Shown here: piece by piece, positions 35,504 to 43,964 of the stretch
Layout: each line of letters opens with the position of its first letter
Position numbering within the stretch: the stretch's first letter is position 1
Assembly: GCA_016706685.1 (NCBI GenBank)
Contig: JADJJE010000001.1
Location: forward strand, 372,001-436,000
Direction: 5' to 3'
Origin: Sandaracinaceae bacterium
GTDB lineage: Bacteria; Myxococcota_A; Polyangia; Polyangiales; Houyiibacteriaceae
Length of the DNA: 64,000 nt
Translations under genes and position numbers: made by a program
The notes under the pieces: model-generated
Told to the model about the DNA's origin: nothing
Database searches by the model: none
The model's input: only the letters and a program-made list of their open reading frames with translations

Positions 35504-36526
35504 TCACCTCACGAAGTAGTGCAGCACGTGCTCGCTGCCCGCGTGCAGCGTGTCGAGCGCGGTAGAGCCAATCTGGCCCGGGAGGATGGCGGTGAGCGCC
35601 GCGAGCAGCAGCACGGTGGGAAGCACCGCAGGGCCCTTCTCACAACAGCGCGAGGGCGGCCGCTCGGAGAACGCCATGAGCATGCGCACCCGGAAGGTGA
35701 GCATGACCACGTCGCGCGCCCCGAGGGCGACCAGCTCACGCACGCTCGGACGGGCTGCGCGCAGGATGGCCTCGGCCAGCGGCAGCGGCGACGAGCCACG
35801 AATGACGGCCTCTCGGTCGCAGTGCGCCTCGCGGGCGGCGAGCCAGCGCGCCACGTGCGGTGCGAGGAGCAGCTGCCCCACGGGGTTCACGGCCTGGGTG
35901 GCGCGCAGAAGCACGTAGCGCAGCGGGTCCAGCGAGCGGACGTGCTCGCTCTCGTGACCCAGGGCGCTCGCCAGCATGTCGTCCGTGAGGCGCGCTGCGA
36001 ACGCCGAGCCCACGAACACCCGCGGCCGGAAGATGCCGTGCGTGCCGATGGCGAAGTCGGCCGCATCGGTGGCGTGCACCCGGTCGCGCAGGGGCTGCAG
36101 CGCCGGGTGAGCCGCGAAGATGTGGTCGAGGCGATCTGCCAGGGCGGCTCGGCCTGCGGGCGACGCGGCGGGCGGCGCAACGTGCTCGCGCAGGGCCGGC
36201 GCCGCGAGCAGGCCGGAGAGACCAAACAACGTGAGCAGGAAGAAGGTGGTCTCGGCGCACTCACCCGAGTTGCCGTGGTCCAGCAAACAGACGAGCGCGG
36301 AGCCGCCCGACCAGACCTGGTGCAGTCCGGCCGAGAGGAACCAGGCGAGCGGCAAGACGCTAGCGCCCGTGAGCAGCAGGTAGCGGAGGTCGAGGCCGTG
36401 CAGCGCACCACCCACGTCGTCGCGCTCGAGCAGCGACAGCACGCCCTTGGCGAGCAGGGAGAAGGCGGGCAACACGCACAGCAGCACGAACGCCGCGCCC
36501 AAGATGGGGAACGCCGCCTCGGTCAT
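35504..36526 (-). CDS. M56-family (BlaR1-like) membrane metallopeptidase without sensor domain (module A)
   Basis: A 340-residue multi-pass protein with N-terminal helices (FPILGAAFVLLCVLPAFSLLAK, LLLTGASVLPLAWFLSAGL), the HExxH motif in ASALGHESEHVRSLDP (near residue 190) and a following AREAHCDREAV that could supply the third metal ligand. Like its module B counterpart it lacks the BlaR1 sensor domain. It probably inactivates the BlaI-type repressor on a metal or envelope signal (inference). Its ATG overlaps the blaI stop by 4 bases. Confidence 0.8.
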   Translation of the reverse strand: MTEAAFPILGAAFVLLCVLPAFSLLAKGVLSLLERDDVGGALHGLDLRYLLLTGASVLPLAWFLSAGLHQVWSGGSALVCLLDHGNSGECAETTFFLLTLFGLSGLLAAPALREHVAPPAASPAGRAALADRLDHIFAAHPALQPLRDRVHATDAADFAIGTHGIFRPRVFVGSAFAARLTDDMLASALGHESEHVRSLDPLRYVLLRATQAVNPVGQLLLAPHVARWLAAREAHCDREAVIRGSSPLPLAEAILRAARPSVRELVALGARDVVMLTFRVRMLMAFSERPPSRCCEKGPAVLPTVLLLAALTAILPGQIGSTALDTLHAGSEHVLHYFVR

Positions 36527-36939
36527 GAGCCGAGCTCCTCGCGGCGCTGCCGGATGAGCAGCTCGAGCGCGTCGAGGTCTCCTGCGGACGCCTCCGACAC
36601 CTTGTCGACGAGCATGGCCAACGCCGCGCGCCCTCCCACGGCCTCGTCCAGCACCGTCCAGGCGGTGGCCTCCAGGAACTGCTCGCGCGTGACCTTGGGC
36701 GAGTAGAGGTAGCGGCGCCCATCGCGCACCCGGTCCAGCAGGCCCTTGTCATGGAGCCGCGCCACGGTGGTCATGACCGTGGTGTACGCAATCTCGCGCC
36801 GCTTCTCGAGCTCGGTGAGCACGTCGCTCACGGCAAACGAAGTGAGCCGCTTGCTCCAGACCACCTCCATGATGACCGCTTCGAGGTCGTGGAGGCGCAG
36901 CTCGATGCCACGCTTACCCGGGCGAATACGGAACGACAT
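36523..36939 (-). CDS. BlaI/MecI-family transcriptional repressor (module A)
   Basis: A 138-residue winged-helix protein: LRLHDLEAVIMEVVWSKRLTSFAV, then EIAYTTVMTTVARLHDKGLLDR (recognition helix region) and GRRYLYSPKVTREQF. The start at 36939 (MSFRIRPGK) is preceded by AGGA 8 bases upstream. An earlier in-frame ATG at 36975 lies inside the operator and is not preferred. The recognition helix differs from module B (TTVMTTVARL against NTIQSTLKRL), consistent with the different operator arms. Likely autoregulated. Confidence 0.87.
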   Translation of the reverse strand: MSFRIRPGKRGIELRLHDLEAVIMEVVWSKRLTSFAVSDVLTELEKRREIAYTTVMTTVARLHDKGLLDRVRDGRRYLYSPKVTREQFLEATAWTVLDEAVGGRAALAMLVDKVSEASAGDLDALELLIRQRREELGS

Positions 36940-36965
36940 GCGCAGAGTCCTGCTGGGTGACGACT

Positions 36966-37005
36966 TACTAGCCATGATAGTAGGTGGCCGCAGAGGGCCA
37001 GTCAA
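36966..37005 (-). promoter_or_regulatory. Module A operator 1 and blaI promoter
   Basis: TACTA (36966-36970) and TAGTA (36978-36982) are inverted repeats separated by 7 bases. On the minus strand a strong promoter is visible: TTGACT (37005-37000), 17 bases, TACTAT (36982-36977). The operator overlaps the -10, so a bound repressor would block RNA polymerase. The next gene on the other strand (37036) is divergent. Confidence 0.7.
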
Positions 37006-37035
37006 TGGAGGGCCGGCGGCGCTAGACTGGCGCCG

Positions 37036-37716
37036 ATGCCACCCCCCGATGGACCCGAGAGTCATTGCTACGATGCCGTGGAGCCCCGCGCGTTCACGTG
37101 GGACACCTTCTCCCAGCTCGCGGTGCTGCGTTCCCTCGAGGTCGAGTACTCGTATTTCGACTCCAACCCCGCATGCGCGGCGACCTGCATCGTGGGGACT
37201 CAATCGTTCGAGGAGTTCCTCTCGCGCGGTGCCGGCACCACGGTGCCGGACGCCGTCCACGCGCAGGTGCGGGACTACCTGCTGTCGCAGCGCACGCCTG
37301 GGTCGTCCACCTGGGTCTCGGTGGATTTTGGGTCGCTGGTGGGCCTCGGGGCTCCCTCGGCCGAGCAGCCGTGCGCTGTGTGGTGGGGGTTCTTGGTCGA
37401 GGACACCGAAGGGGCACATCCGGGCTTCCCGGGGCCGTCGTACGCAGGCTTCTTCGACGAGCAGCCCGGCGCCGAACGCGGCACGTTGCGGCGCTTGTTG
37501 GTCATCCCGGGCGAGCGCACGGTCGTTGCCAACGTGAGCGTGCGATACCCGGTGGCCTCTCCGACGCAGGGCGTCGCGTTCGTCACGCTACGGGCCACGG
37601 CGAACGTGCCTGTCACCGCGGGTCAGCACGTGCCCCTGCGCTGCGAAGTGGACCTCGCTGGGCGGTCCGCCACGTTGGTGGACGATGGCGCGAAGGTCGC
37701 ACGCACCGTGAGCTAG
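37036..37716 (+). CDS. Hypothetical protein
   Basis: A 226-residue protein with no clear signal peptide and no recognised domain. It has several Cys (PACAATC near 46-52, QPCAVWWGF, PLRCEVDL), aromatic strands and a beta-rich C-terminal half (GVAFVTLRATANVPVTAGQHVPLRC). A Cys-rich, beta-sheet fold is plausible. It is divergent from module A blaI across ~95 bases and ends 10 bases from the convergent DUF420 gene. Codon use looks normal for the window. Confidence 0.45.
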   Translation: MPPPDGPESHCYDAVEPRAFTWDTFSQLAVLRSLEVEYSYFDSNPACAATCIVGTQSFEEFLSRGAGTTVPDAVHAQVRDYLLSQRTPGSSTWVSVDFGSLVGLGAPSAEQPCAVWWGFLVEDTEGAHPGFPGPSYAGFFDEQPGAERGTLRRLLVIPGERTVVANVSVRYPVASPTQGVAFVTLRATANVPVTAGQHVPLRCEVDLAGRSATLVDDGAKVARTVS

Positions 37717-37726
37717 CCCGCCGCGC

Positions 37727-38245
37727 TCAGCCGTGCAGCATGAAGTAGATCACCACGCCGGTGACCGACACGTAGAGCCAGATGGGGAGCACCACCCGGG
37801 CCACGCGCTTGTGGCGCTCGAACTCGCCGCGGTACGCGAACCAGAAGATGGTGAGCGCGCCGGGCACGATGGCCATGGACAACGGGATGTGCGTGCCGAG
37901 CACCGCCAGGTACAGGCCGCGCAGCGGGCCCTCGTAGCGCGTGTCGCCGTGCACGGCGTGGTAGAGCACGTAGCCCACCAGGAACACCGCGCTGCAGGCG
38001 AAGGCGCTCACCATGAGGCGCTTGTGCAGCTCGCGGCGCCCGCTGCGGATGGCCAGGAAGCCACTGACCAAGAGCACGCTGGCGAGGGCGTTCAGGCCGG
38101 CGTTGACGGCGGGCACGAACGAGAGATCCACCTCGAGCCCGGCCACGCCGTTCTGGATCAGCGTGAGCCAGATCAGGAACGCGAAGGCGGCGCTCGAGAC
38201 GAGCGCGTTGAAGACGTAGAAGCGGCGGTCGGGGCTGAGGCTCAT
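37727..38245 (-). CDS. DUF420 membrane protein
   Basis: A 172-residue inner-membrane protein with about five hydrophobic segments and the conserved His residues of DUF420: RRELHKRLMVSAF, VLYHAVHGDTRY, LGTHIPLSMAIVPGALTIFWF, FERHKRVARVVLPIWLYVSVTG. In Bacillus the related YozB/CtaM proteins are involved in haem-copper oxidase maturation (family knowledge). No cytochrome oxidase gene is adjacent here. The start is ATG 38245 (MSLSPDRRF). Confidence 0.85.
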   Translation of the reverse strand: MSLSPDRRFYVFNALVSSAAFAFLIWLTLIQNGVAGLEVDLSFVPAVNAGLNALASVLLVSGFLAIRSGRRELHKRLMVSAFACSAVFLVGYVLYHAVHGDTRYEGPLRGLYLAVLGTHIPLSMAIVPGALTIFWFAYRGEFERHKRVARVVLPIWLYVSVTGVVIYFMLHG

Positions 38246-38319
38246 GGCTGCGCGTAGGACGAGAGGGCCAGAAGCGAAGCACGGCCAGGGGGGGAACGCA
38301 CGCCTCCGTCGGCCTCACC

Positions 38320-38970
38320 TCAGGGGCAGGGAGACGGGGCTTCGCCCAAGTCCGCCCACTCGATGGGGCCGTCTTCGAGACCCCAGCGTGCGTTGGTGTA
38401 GCTCTCGAGGTCGATCAGCGCGTCGGCGCTGCCCTGGTTCTGCGTGCAGCACCCCGAGCAATCCGAGTCGGCGCAGGTGTCGAGCACGTGAACGATCATG
38501 CGCCGGTTGCCGCTGCGCAGGCACAGGCGGTGGTGCTCGAGGTTGTTGAAGCCGGGGAACACCGCCGCGATGTCGTGCGCCTCGACCCACGCCTCGGTCT
38601 GCTTGCCGTTGCAGCCCGCGAAGAGGCCCTCCCACATGCAGCCGTTGAACTCCACGCACTCTTGGCTACCGGGCTCTGGGTAGGACGTGTAGTTGGTCTT
38701 GTTGGCCGTCTGCCACACGAGGCTCGGCGCGTCGCACTCGTCCAGATTGCCCGCGTCCCCCATGGTCTCGGGCGCATCGCCGCCCTGGTCACGGGGCCCT
38801 GGGCCGCTGTCGGTCGCGTTCGGGCCGTAGTCGGTCCGGTCCCGGCTGCTGTCCATCGAGGCATCGTCCGGAGACCCGGGACCCGACGAGCAAGCGGCAA
38901 CCCCGACGCCGAGAAGCAACAGCACAGAGAGCGGGAGAGCCGGCGTGCCGCGTGCGGGGCGAGTGGGCAT
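38320..38970 (-). CDS. Secreted lipoprotein with expansin/RlpA-like domain
   Basis: A 216-residue protein with a lipoprotein signal (LPLSVLLLLGVGVAAC) and a Asp/Gly/Pro-rich linker. The mature domain (about residues 85-216) has the double-psi-barrel-like pattern RRMIVHVLDTCADSDCSGCC, ADALIDLESYTNARWG, GPIEWADLG. This matches rare lipoprotein A/expansin-like folds with conserved Asp residues and several Cys for disulfides. It is probably an outer-surface protein that binds or remodels polysaccharide; no catalytic activity can be assigned. Confidence 0.65.
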   Translation of the reverse strand: MPTRPARGTPALPLSVLLLLGVGVAACSSGPGSPDDASMDSSRDRTDYGPNATDSGPGPRDQGGDAPETMGDAGNLDECDAPSLVWQTANKTNYTSYPEPGSQECVEFNGCMWEGLFAGCNGKQTEAWVEAHDIAAVFPGFNNLEHHRLCLRSGNRRMIVHVLDTCADSDCSGCCTQNQGSADALIDLESYTNARWGLEDGPIEWADLGEAPSPCP

Positions 38971-39051
38971 ATGCCTCGCAGGGTAGCGCGCCTCCGGGCG
39001 CGGTGACCACCGCCCAGTCCTGCCCCGACAGGAGGAGGACCGCCTCCGTCG

Positions 39052-40263
39052 CTAGCGCAGCTTCAGCAACGCGTCGCGCACGGCGTCCAGCACGCCGGGC
39101 ACCTCATCCACGTGGTTGTGGAAGTGCGGCGAGAACCGCAGCACACCATCTGGGATGGCGCACGCCACACCACGCGCCGAGAGGGCCGCTTGGAGACGCA
39201 CCGGGTCCACTCCCGCCGGCGGGAGCGCGGACAGCAGCGTGGAGCGACGCTCGGGTTCAGGGGCCCGCAGCGAGCCGAAGCCCAGCGGCGCCAGCGCCGG
39301 CTCGAGCGCGTCCAGGTAGGCGTTCACGTGCGCATGAATCGCCGCGACGCCCAGCTGCTCGGCCGGCACGATGCCCACGCCCAGCGCCTCGTAGCCCAGC
39401 ACGTTCTGGGTGCCCGGCTCGAACACCTCGGCGTCGGTGCGCAGTGGCGCGTCGTAGTTCAGATGTCCGGGACCGCGCAGCAAGAAGTCCACCGCGTGTT
39501 CGTGCCCGAGCCAGCCCGCCAGGTGCGGTGTAAGCGTGGCCATGCGCTCGCGGCGCACGTACAGCAGACCCGCACCCTCGGCGCCCAGCAGCCACTTGTG
39601 CCCGCCCGAGGCCAGGTAGTCGAAGCCCATGTCCACGTGCAGCGGCGAGGCGCCGAGGCCCTGGATGGCGTCCACGAAGAGCTCGGCGCCGCGGGACCTG
39701 CAGCGCTGCGCCATGGCCTCGAGCGGCATACGGAGCCCGCTGCGGAACTGCACCGCGCTGACGGCCACGAGGCGCACCCCGCGCGCGAGAGCGGAGTCCA
39801 GCGCGGTGAGCCCCTGGTCGTCGCTCGCGTCGAAGTCCGCCAAGTCGAGCCACACCAGCTCGAGCCCGTGCTGCTTGGCCACGAGCTGCCACGGCGTGGT
39901 GTTCGCCGGGAACTCGCCGCGGAACAGCACCACCCTGTCGCCGGGCGTCCACGCGATGGACTGCGCCACCGTGATGACGCCTGCCGTGGTGTTGGGCACG
40001 AAGGCCAGCTCGTCCGGGCCCGCACCGAGCAACGCCGCGAGCCTACCGCGCAGCGCCTGGCGCCGCGCGAGCGTGGCGCCGAAGCCACCGATCCCCTCGG
40101 CCGCATACGCGTCCATGCAAGCCAGCACGGCGGCGCGCACGGGACCCGCGTGCGGCGCCACGGCCGCGTGGTTCAGGTAGGCGAACGGCCGCAGCGCGTC
40201 GAACCAGCCCTCACGCGAGCCGAGGCGCGGTGGTGGGAGCAAGGTCGCGGGCGCGGCGCTCAA
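39052..40263 (-). CDS. PLP-dependent enzyme, aminotransferase class V (isopenicillin-N-epimerase/cysteine-desulfurase fold)
   Basis: A 403-residue fold-type I enzyme. The PLP-binding Lys223 is in YLASGGHKWLLGAEG, the pyridine-N Asp198 in ELFVDAIQGLGA, and the FVPNTTAGV phosphate-binding segment near 88-96. The reaction could be transamination, epimerisation or desulfuration; no cluster-specific residue decides it. I use the TTG at 40263 because AGGAG precedes it at 9 bases, and it starts 6 bases after the oxoamine synthase stop. It probably belongs to the adjacent lipid cluster. Confidence 0.72.
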   Translation of the reverse strand: MSAAPATLLPPPRLGSREGWFDALRPFAYLNHAAVAPHAGPVRAAVLACMDAYAAEGIGGFGATLARRQALRGRLAALLGAGPDELAFVPNTTAGVITVAQSIAWTPGDRVVLFRGEFPANTTPWQLVAKQHGLELVWLDLADFDASDDQGLTALDSALARGVRLVAVSAVQFRSGLRMPLEAMAQRCRSRGAELFVDAIQGLGASPLHVDMGFDYLASGGHKWLLGAEGAGLLYVRRERMATLTPHLAGWLGHEHAVDFLLRGPGHLNYDAPLRTDAEVFEPGTQNVLGYEALGVGIVPAEQLGVAAIHAHVNAYLDALEPALAPLGFGSLRAPEPERRSTLLSALPPAGVDPVRLQAALSARGVACAIPDGVLRFSPHFHNHVDEVPGVLDAVRDALLKLR

Positions 40264-40269
40264 TGCAGC

Positions 40270-41508
40270 TCACTCCTCCATGGGCGCGAGCTCGTCGCCA
40301 CCCAGGATGAAGAACGCCTCGCCGTAGATCTTGAGCAGCTCGAGGGCCTTGTCCATGTCCTCGTAGGTGTGGCCGCGCGTCACGTTGAGGCGCAGGCGCT
40401 CCTCGCCCTTCTTCACGCCGGGGTACGTGATGGGCACCATCATCACGCCGCTCTCCATCATGGCCACGTGCGTGAACAGCGCCTTGCGCTCGTCGCGGCA
40501 CATGACCGGCATGATGTGCGTGTTGCTCAGCCCCAGGTCGAACCCGAGCCCGGTCAGGTTCTTGCGCATGTAGTCGGCCTTGGTGTGCAGCTCGGACACC
40601 AGCTCTTCGCCGTGGTCCTCGAGCATGTCCAAGATGGTGGCCGCGGCCGCCACGATGGGCACCGGCAGCGACGCGCTGAACAGGAACGAGCGCGCGTTGT
40701 GCTTCACGTGGTCCACCACGTCGCGGGGCCCCAGCAGGATGCCGCCGATGCCGCCGAACGTCTTGCTGAACGTGCTGACGATGACGGGCAGCTGCGGGCG
40801 CAGGTCGTACTTCTCGAAGATGCCGCGCCCGCCCTTGCCGAGCGTGCCCGTGCCGTGCGCGTCATCGCACACGATGACCGTGTTCTCGAACTCGCCGGCC
40901 GCTTTGCAGAGCTCCTCGATGGTGGCCTCGTCGCCGTCCAGCGAGTAGATGCCCTCGAGCAGCACCATGGCGTTCTTGCGCTCGCGAGAGCCCAGGATGC
41001 GGCGCAGCGAGCGCGCGCTGTTGTGGTTGAAGAAGCGCACCTCCGGCGCGATGCGCGGGGTGCCCGCCGCCATGAACGTGCCATCCAAGATGCAGGCGTG
41101 GCTGAGGTTGTCGAGCACCAGCGTGGTGTCTTGATCCGCGAGCGCGGCGATGGTGCCCACCATGGCTTGGTAGCCCGTGGTGAAGAGCAGGCAGCTCTCG
41201 TAGCCGTACCAAGCGGCCAGGCGCTCCTCGAGCTCGACGTGCGCCGTGGTGGTGGCCTGAACGCGGCTGCTGCTGAGCCCGCAGCTGAAGCGCTTCACGG
41301 CCTCGATGCTGGCTTCCTTCACCTTCGGATGCGTGGTCAGGCCCAGGTAGTCGTTGGAGCTGAAGTTGACGATGGGCTGCCCGTTGATGCTGCTGTGCAG
41401 CCCGCCCGACTCGAAGGGCTTGAAGTAGGGATAGACCTGCTTCTCCTTCGCCTCACGGATTCGCGCCAGCTCTCTGTACGACTTCTCGATGATCCAGCTC
41501 ATCTTCAC
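40270..41508 (-). CDS. Alpha-oxoamine synthase (KBL/SPT/CqsA family)
   Basis: A 412-residue PLP enzyme of the family that condenses an acyl thioester with an amino acid (2-amino-3-ketobutyrate ligase, serine palmitoyltransferase, 8-amino-7-oxononanoate synthase). PLP Lys249 is in STFSKTFGG, the pyridine-N Asp216 and His218 in CDDAHGTGTLG, and His137 in LSHACI as the stacking residue. SSNDYLGLTTHP near 50-60 is typical of the substrate loop. It overlaps the KS-like stop (GTGA; an ATG follows at 41502). The partner ACP and FAAL across the divergent promoter suggest acyl-ACP as acyl donor. Substrate amino acid unknown. Confidence 0.88.
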   Translation of the reverse strand: MKMSWIIEKSYRELARIREAKEKQVYPYFKPFESGGLHSSINGQPIVNFSSNDYLGLTTHPKVKEASIEAVKRFSCGLSSSRVQATTTAHVELEERLAAWYGYESCLLFTTGYQAMVGTIAALADQDTTLVLDNLSHACILDGTFMAAGTPRIAPEVRFFNHNSARSLRRILGSRERKNAMVLLEGIYSLDGDEATIEELCKAAGEFENTVIVCDDAHGTGTLGKGGRGIFEKYDLRPQLPVIVSTFSKTFGGIGGILLGPRDVVDHVKHNARSFLFSASLPVPIVAAAATILDMLEDHGEELVSELHTKADYMRKNLTGLGFDLGLSNTHIMPVMCRDERKALFTHVAMMESGVMMVPITYPGVKKGEERLRLNVTRGHTYEDMDKALELLKIYGEAFFILGGDELAPMEE

Positions 41509-42674
41509 TCTTTCGTGACAACGACCGCGCTGACGTTGCCGTAGTAGCCCACCGAGACCACCACGGCGGTCCCGACCTCACTCGTCTTGGGGCCAGCGAC
41601 GCGCGGCTCCACCGGGGCGCCGTGCATGTAGCCGAGCGCCATGATCATGCCGAACACGCCCGCCGCGCCGAAGTTCTCGCCCGTCAGCTGCTTGGGCGCC
41701 GTGACGCACACGTCGTGCCCGAAGACCGCGCGGATGCCCTGGAGCTCGGCATCGTCGATGCTGGGAAGGCCGCAGCGCGCGGAGGCCACCACGTCCACCT
41801 CGTCGGGCTCGACCTCGGCTTCCTCCAGGGCGCGCAGGATGGCGGCCACCACCGCGTCGCTGCCAGCGTGCACCAGCACGGCCTCGCTCTGCGGCGTGTC
41901 GAAAGCGCTGCCGTAGCCACGGATGTAGCCCAGCACGTTGGCGCTGCGCTCCCAGGCCTTCTCGGCGGCCTCCACCACCAGGAAGCCGGCGCCCTCTCCC
42001 ACGGAGATGCCGAGCCCGTCGGAGCGCATGTCGGCCAGCACGCCCAGCTTCGAGAGCGCCACGTAGAGCGACTCGCAGACGATCTCGCCGCCGCCGATGA
42101 GCATGGCGTCCGCGCGCTGGAAGGCGAGGTGCGTGTGGCCGCTGAGCACGGCGTCCAGGCTGCCGCAGTTGCCGTTCACGATGGTGGTGTTCGGCGCCAT
42201 GAGCCCCTCCCAGATGCTCACGTAGCCGGCGGCCGCGTTGATGACCGTGTTGGGGAAGCGCTGCGGGTTGATGTAGCGCGGGTCCTCGAGCTCGGCGACG
42301 CGGTTGAGCTCCGCGATGGCGTCGAGCGACCCGTAGGCCGTGGCCGACGAGATGCCCACCCGCTCGCCGCTGTAGCGCAGGAAGATGCCCTCGGCGTCCT
42401 TGATGCCGGAGTCCAGGAGCGCGAGCTTGGCGGCCGTGATGAGGTACTTGGTGAGCTGGTCGTTGTTGCGGTGACCCTTGTCACCCAGCCACGGCTTCGG
42501 GTCCCAGTCCCAGACCTCGGCGGTGTTGGCGTCCGGGAACGCCTCGAGCACGTCGCTGTTGCCGCGAAACGCCTTGGCGCGAGCGGCCTTCGGGTCGCGC
42601 AGCGCGTCATGGAACGCCTCGCGTCCGATGCCGAGCCCGCTCACCACTCCGAGACCCGTGATCGCCAGCTCCAT
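41505..42674 (-). CDS. Ketosynthase-like protein lacking both catalytic histidines
   Basis: A 389-residue thiolase-fold protein. It keeps a Cys at the nucleophile position (Cys170 in IVNGNCGSLDAV) and the GEGAG motif at 227-231, but the two His of beta-ketoacyl synthases are lost. By alignment with the neighbouring synthase the first His is Ala299 and the second Glu333 (in APKQLTGENFGAAG). It therefore probably cannot decarboxylate malonyl-ACP and may be a chain-length-factor-like partner or a loading/transfer subunit. It overlaps the next gene by 4 bases and shares TGATG with the competent synthase. Confidence 0.8.
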   Translation of the reverse strand: MELAITGLGVVSGLGIGREAFHDALRDPKAARAKAFRGNSDVLEAFPDANTAEVWDWDPKPWLGDKGHRNNDQLTKYLITAAKLALLDSGIKDAEGIFLRYSGERVGISSATAYGSLDAIAELNRVAELEDPRYINPQRFPNTVINAAAGYVSIWEGLMAPNTTIVNGNCGSLDAVLSGHTHLAFQRADAMLIGGGEIVCESLYVALSKLGVLADMRSDGLGISVGEGAGFLVVEAAEKAWERSANVLGYIRGYGSAFDTPQSEAVLVHAGSDAVVAAILRALEEAEVEPDEVDVVASARCGLPSIDDAELQGIRAVFGHDVCVTAPKQLTGENFGAAGVFGMIMALGYMHGAPVEPRVAGPKTSEVGTAVVVSVGYYGNVSAVVVTKE

Positions 42675-43957
42675 CAGCCCTCGTGCTCCGCTTGGTCGTC
42701 CGAGTCGTCATCGCCCGCGTGCAGCTCGATGTCGGCGTAGGGCTCGGGCAGGTGCCCGGGCTTGGCGAACGTGACCACGGCGTCGTAGCCACCGAAGGCC
42801 AGCGAGTTGTTCAGGACCACGTCCACGTCGCAGGAGGTGGCGGCGGTGACCACGTCCACATCGCACACGGGGTCGAGCGTCTCGAAGTTGAGCGTGGGCG
42901 GGATGACGCCGTGCACGATGCTGAGCACGCAGCTCACGGCCTCGATGGCGCTCGCGGCGCCCATGCAGTGGCCGATGGCCCCCTTGAGGCTGGTGAGCGG
43001 CACGCGGTAGTCGCCGAAGATGTCGCGCACCACACGGCTCTCCACCGTGTCGTTGGTGGGCGTGGCCGTGCCGTGCGCGTTGATGAAGGTGACGTCGCGC
43101 GGCTTGAGACCGCTGGTGCGGATGGCGTCCCGCATGGCGCGCGCACTGCCGGCGCCGCTCGGCTCCGGGCGCGTGATGTGGTGTGCGTCGCAGGCGAGGC
43201 CGTAGCCGCCCACCTCGGCCAGCAGCGTGGCCCCGCGTGCCTCGGCGTGCCGCGCCGACTCGAGCACCAGGGCGCCGGCGCCCTCCCCCACCAGCAGGCC
43301 GCTGCGGTCCTTGTCGAAGGGGCGCGCGCGGTCCGGCGCCATGGCTCCGAGGCGCAGGAAGCCCGCGTACTGCAGCTTCTCGATGACCTCGGAGGCACCG
43401 CAGATGACCACGTCGGCGCGGCCGAGACGGATCTGGTCGGCCGCGTACCCGATGGCGTAGTTGCCTGCCGCGCAAGCCGCTGGGAGCGTCTGCACCATGC
43501 CCGCCGCCCCGAAGGCGCGCGCCACGTGGATGGGCAGCAGCGTGGTGCCGTAGGCGGGCAGCCGCGCCAGCGAGACGGCGTGCTCGCCCTCGTGGATCCA
43601 CTTGCGGTCCAGCTGGCCCAGCAGGTTGGCCTCACCCATGGTGGTGCCGAAGATGACGGCCGTGCGCCGCCCCGCGAGCTGGTCGTCACGCAGACCGGCA
43701 TGCTCCACCGCCATGCGCGAAGCCACCAGGGCGAATTGCGAGCAGCGCCCCGTGCGGCGCGTCTCGGCCGCGCTCAGGAAGTCGCGCGGGCGAAAGTCGT
43801 GCACCTCGCAGGCGATGTGGCGGTCCATGCCGCTGGTGTCGAAGAGCGCCACCTCGCGGGCCGCCGAGCGCCCAGCGACGCTGGCTTCGAGGAACGCCTC
43901 GCGCCCGTAGCCCAGCGAGCTGACCACACCCACGCCGGTGACGTACACGCGCTCCAT
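42674..43957 (-). CDS. Beta-ketoacyl-ACP synthase (FabF-like, catalytically complete)
   Basis: A 427-residue ketosynthase. The Cys-His-His set is present: Cys162 in LPAACAAGNYAIG, His295 in FINAHGTATPTNDT, His330 in LKGAIGHCMGAASA. It elongates acyl-ACP with malonyl-ACP. The pairing with the His-less protein mirrors KSalpha/KSbeta pairs of type II systems. An acidic tail (DDDSDDQAEHEG) ends the protein. The start at 43957 is ATG after the promoter-like TATAGC. It is the first gene of the minus-strand arm. Confidence 0.9.
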   Translation of the reverse strand: MERVYVTGVGVVSSLGYGREAFLEASVAGRSAAREVALFDTSGMDRHIACEVHDFRPRDFLSAAETRRTGRCSQFALVASRMAVEHAGLRDDQLAGRRTAVIFGTTMGEANLLGQLDRKWIHEGEHAVSLARLPAYGTTLLPIHVARAFGAAGMVQTLPAACAAGNYAIGYAADQIRLGRADVVICGASEVIEKLQYAGFLRLGAMAPDRARPFDKDRSGLLVGEGAGALVLESARHAEARGATLLAEVGGYGLACDAHHITRPEPSGAGSARAMRDAIRTSGLKPRDVTFINAHGTATPTNDTVESRVVRDIFGDYRVPLTSLKGAIGHCMGAASAIEAVSCVLSIVHGVIPPTLNFETLDPVCDVDVVTAATSCDVDVVLNNSLAFGGYDAVVTFAKPGHLPEPYADIELHAGDDDSDDQAEHEG

Positions 43958-43964
43958 AAGACGG

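Noticed and set aside
36940..36975. Alternative ATG for module A blaI at 36975
   Set aside because: It lies inside the TACTA/TAGTA operator and just after the -10, while the ATG at 36939 has an AGGA ribosome site.
40270..41508. Biotin synthesis gene (bioF) or sphingolipid gene (spt)
   Set aside because: The enzyme family fits both, but no biotin genes and no ceramide-type acyltransferase are adjacent. The FAAL/ACP/KS context favours a separate lipid pathway, so no symbol was given.
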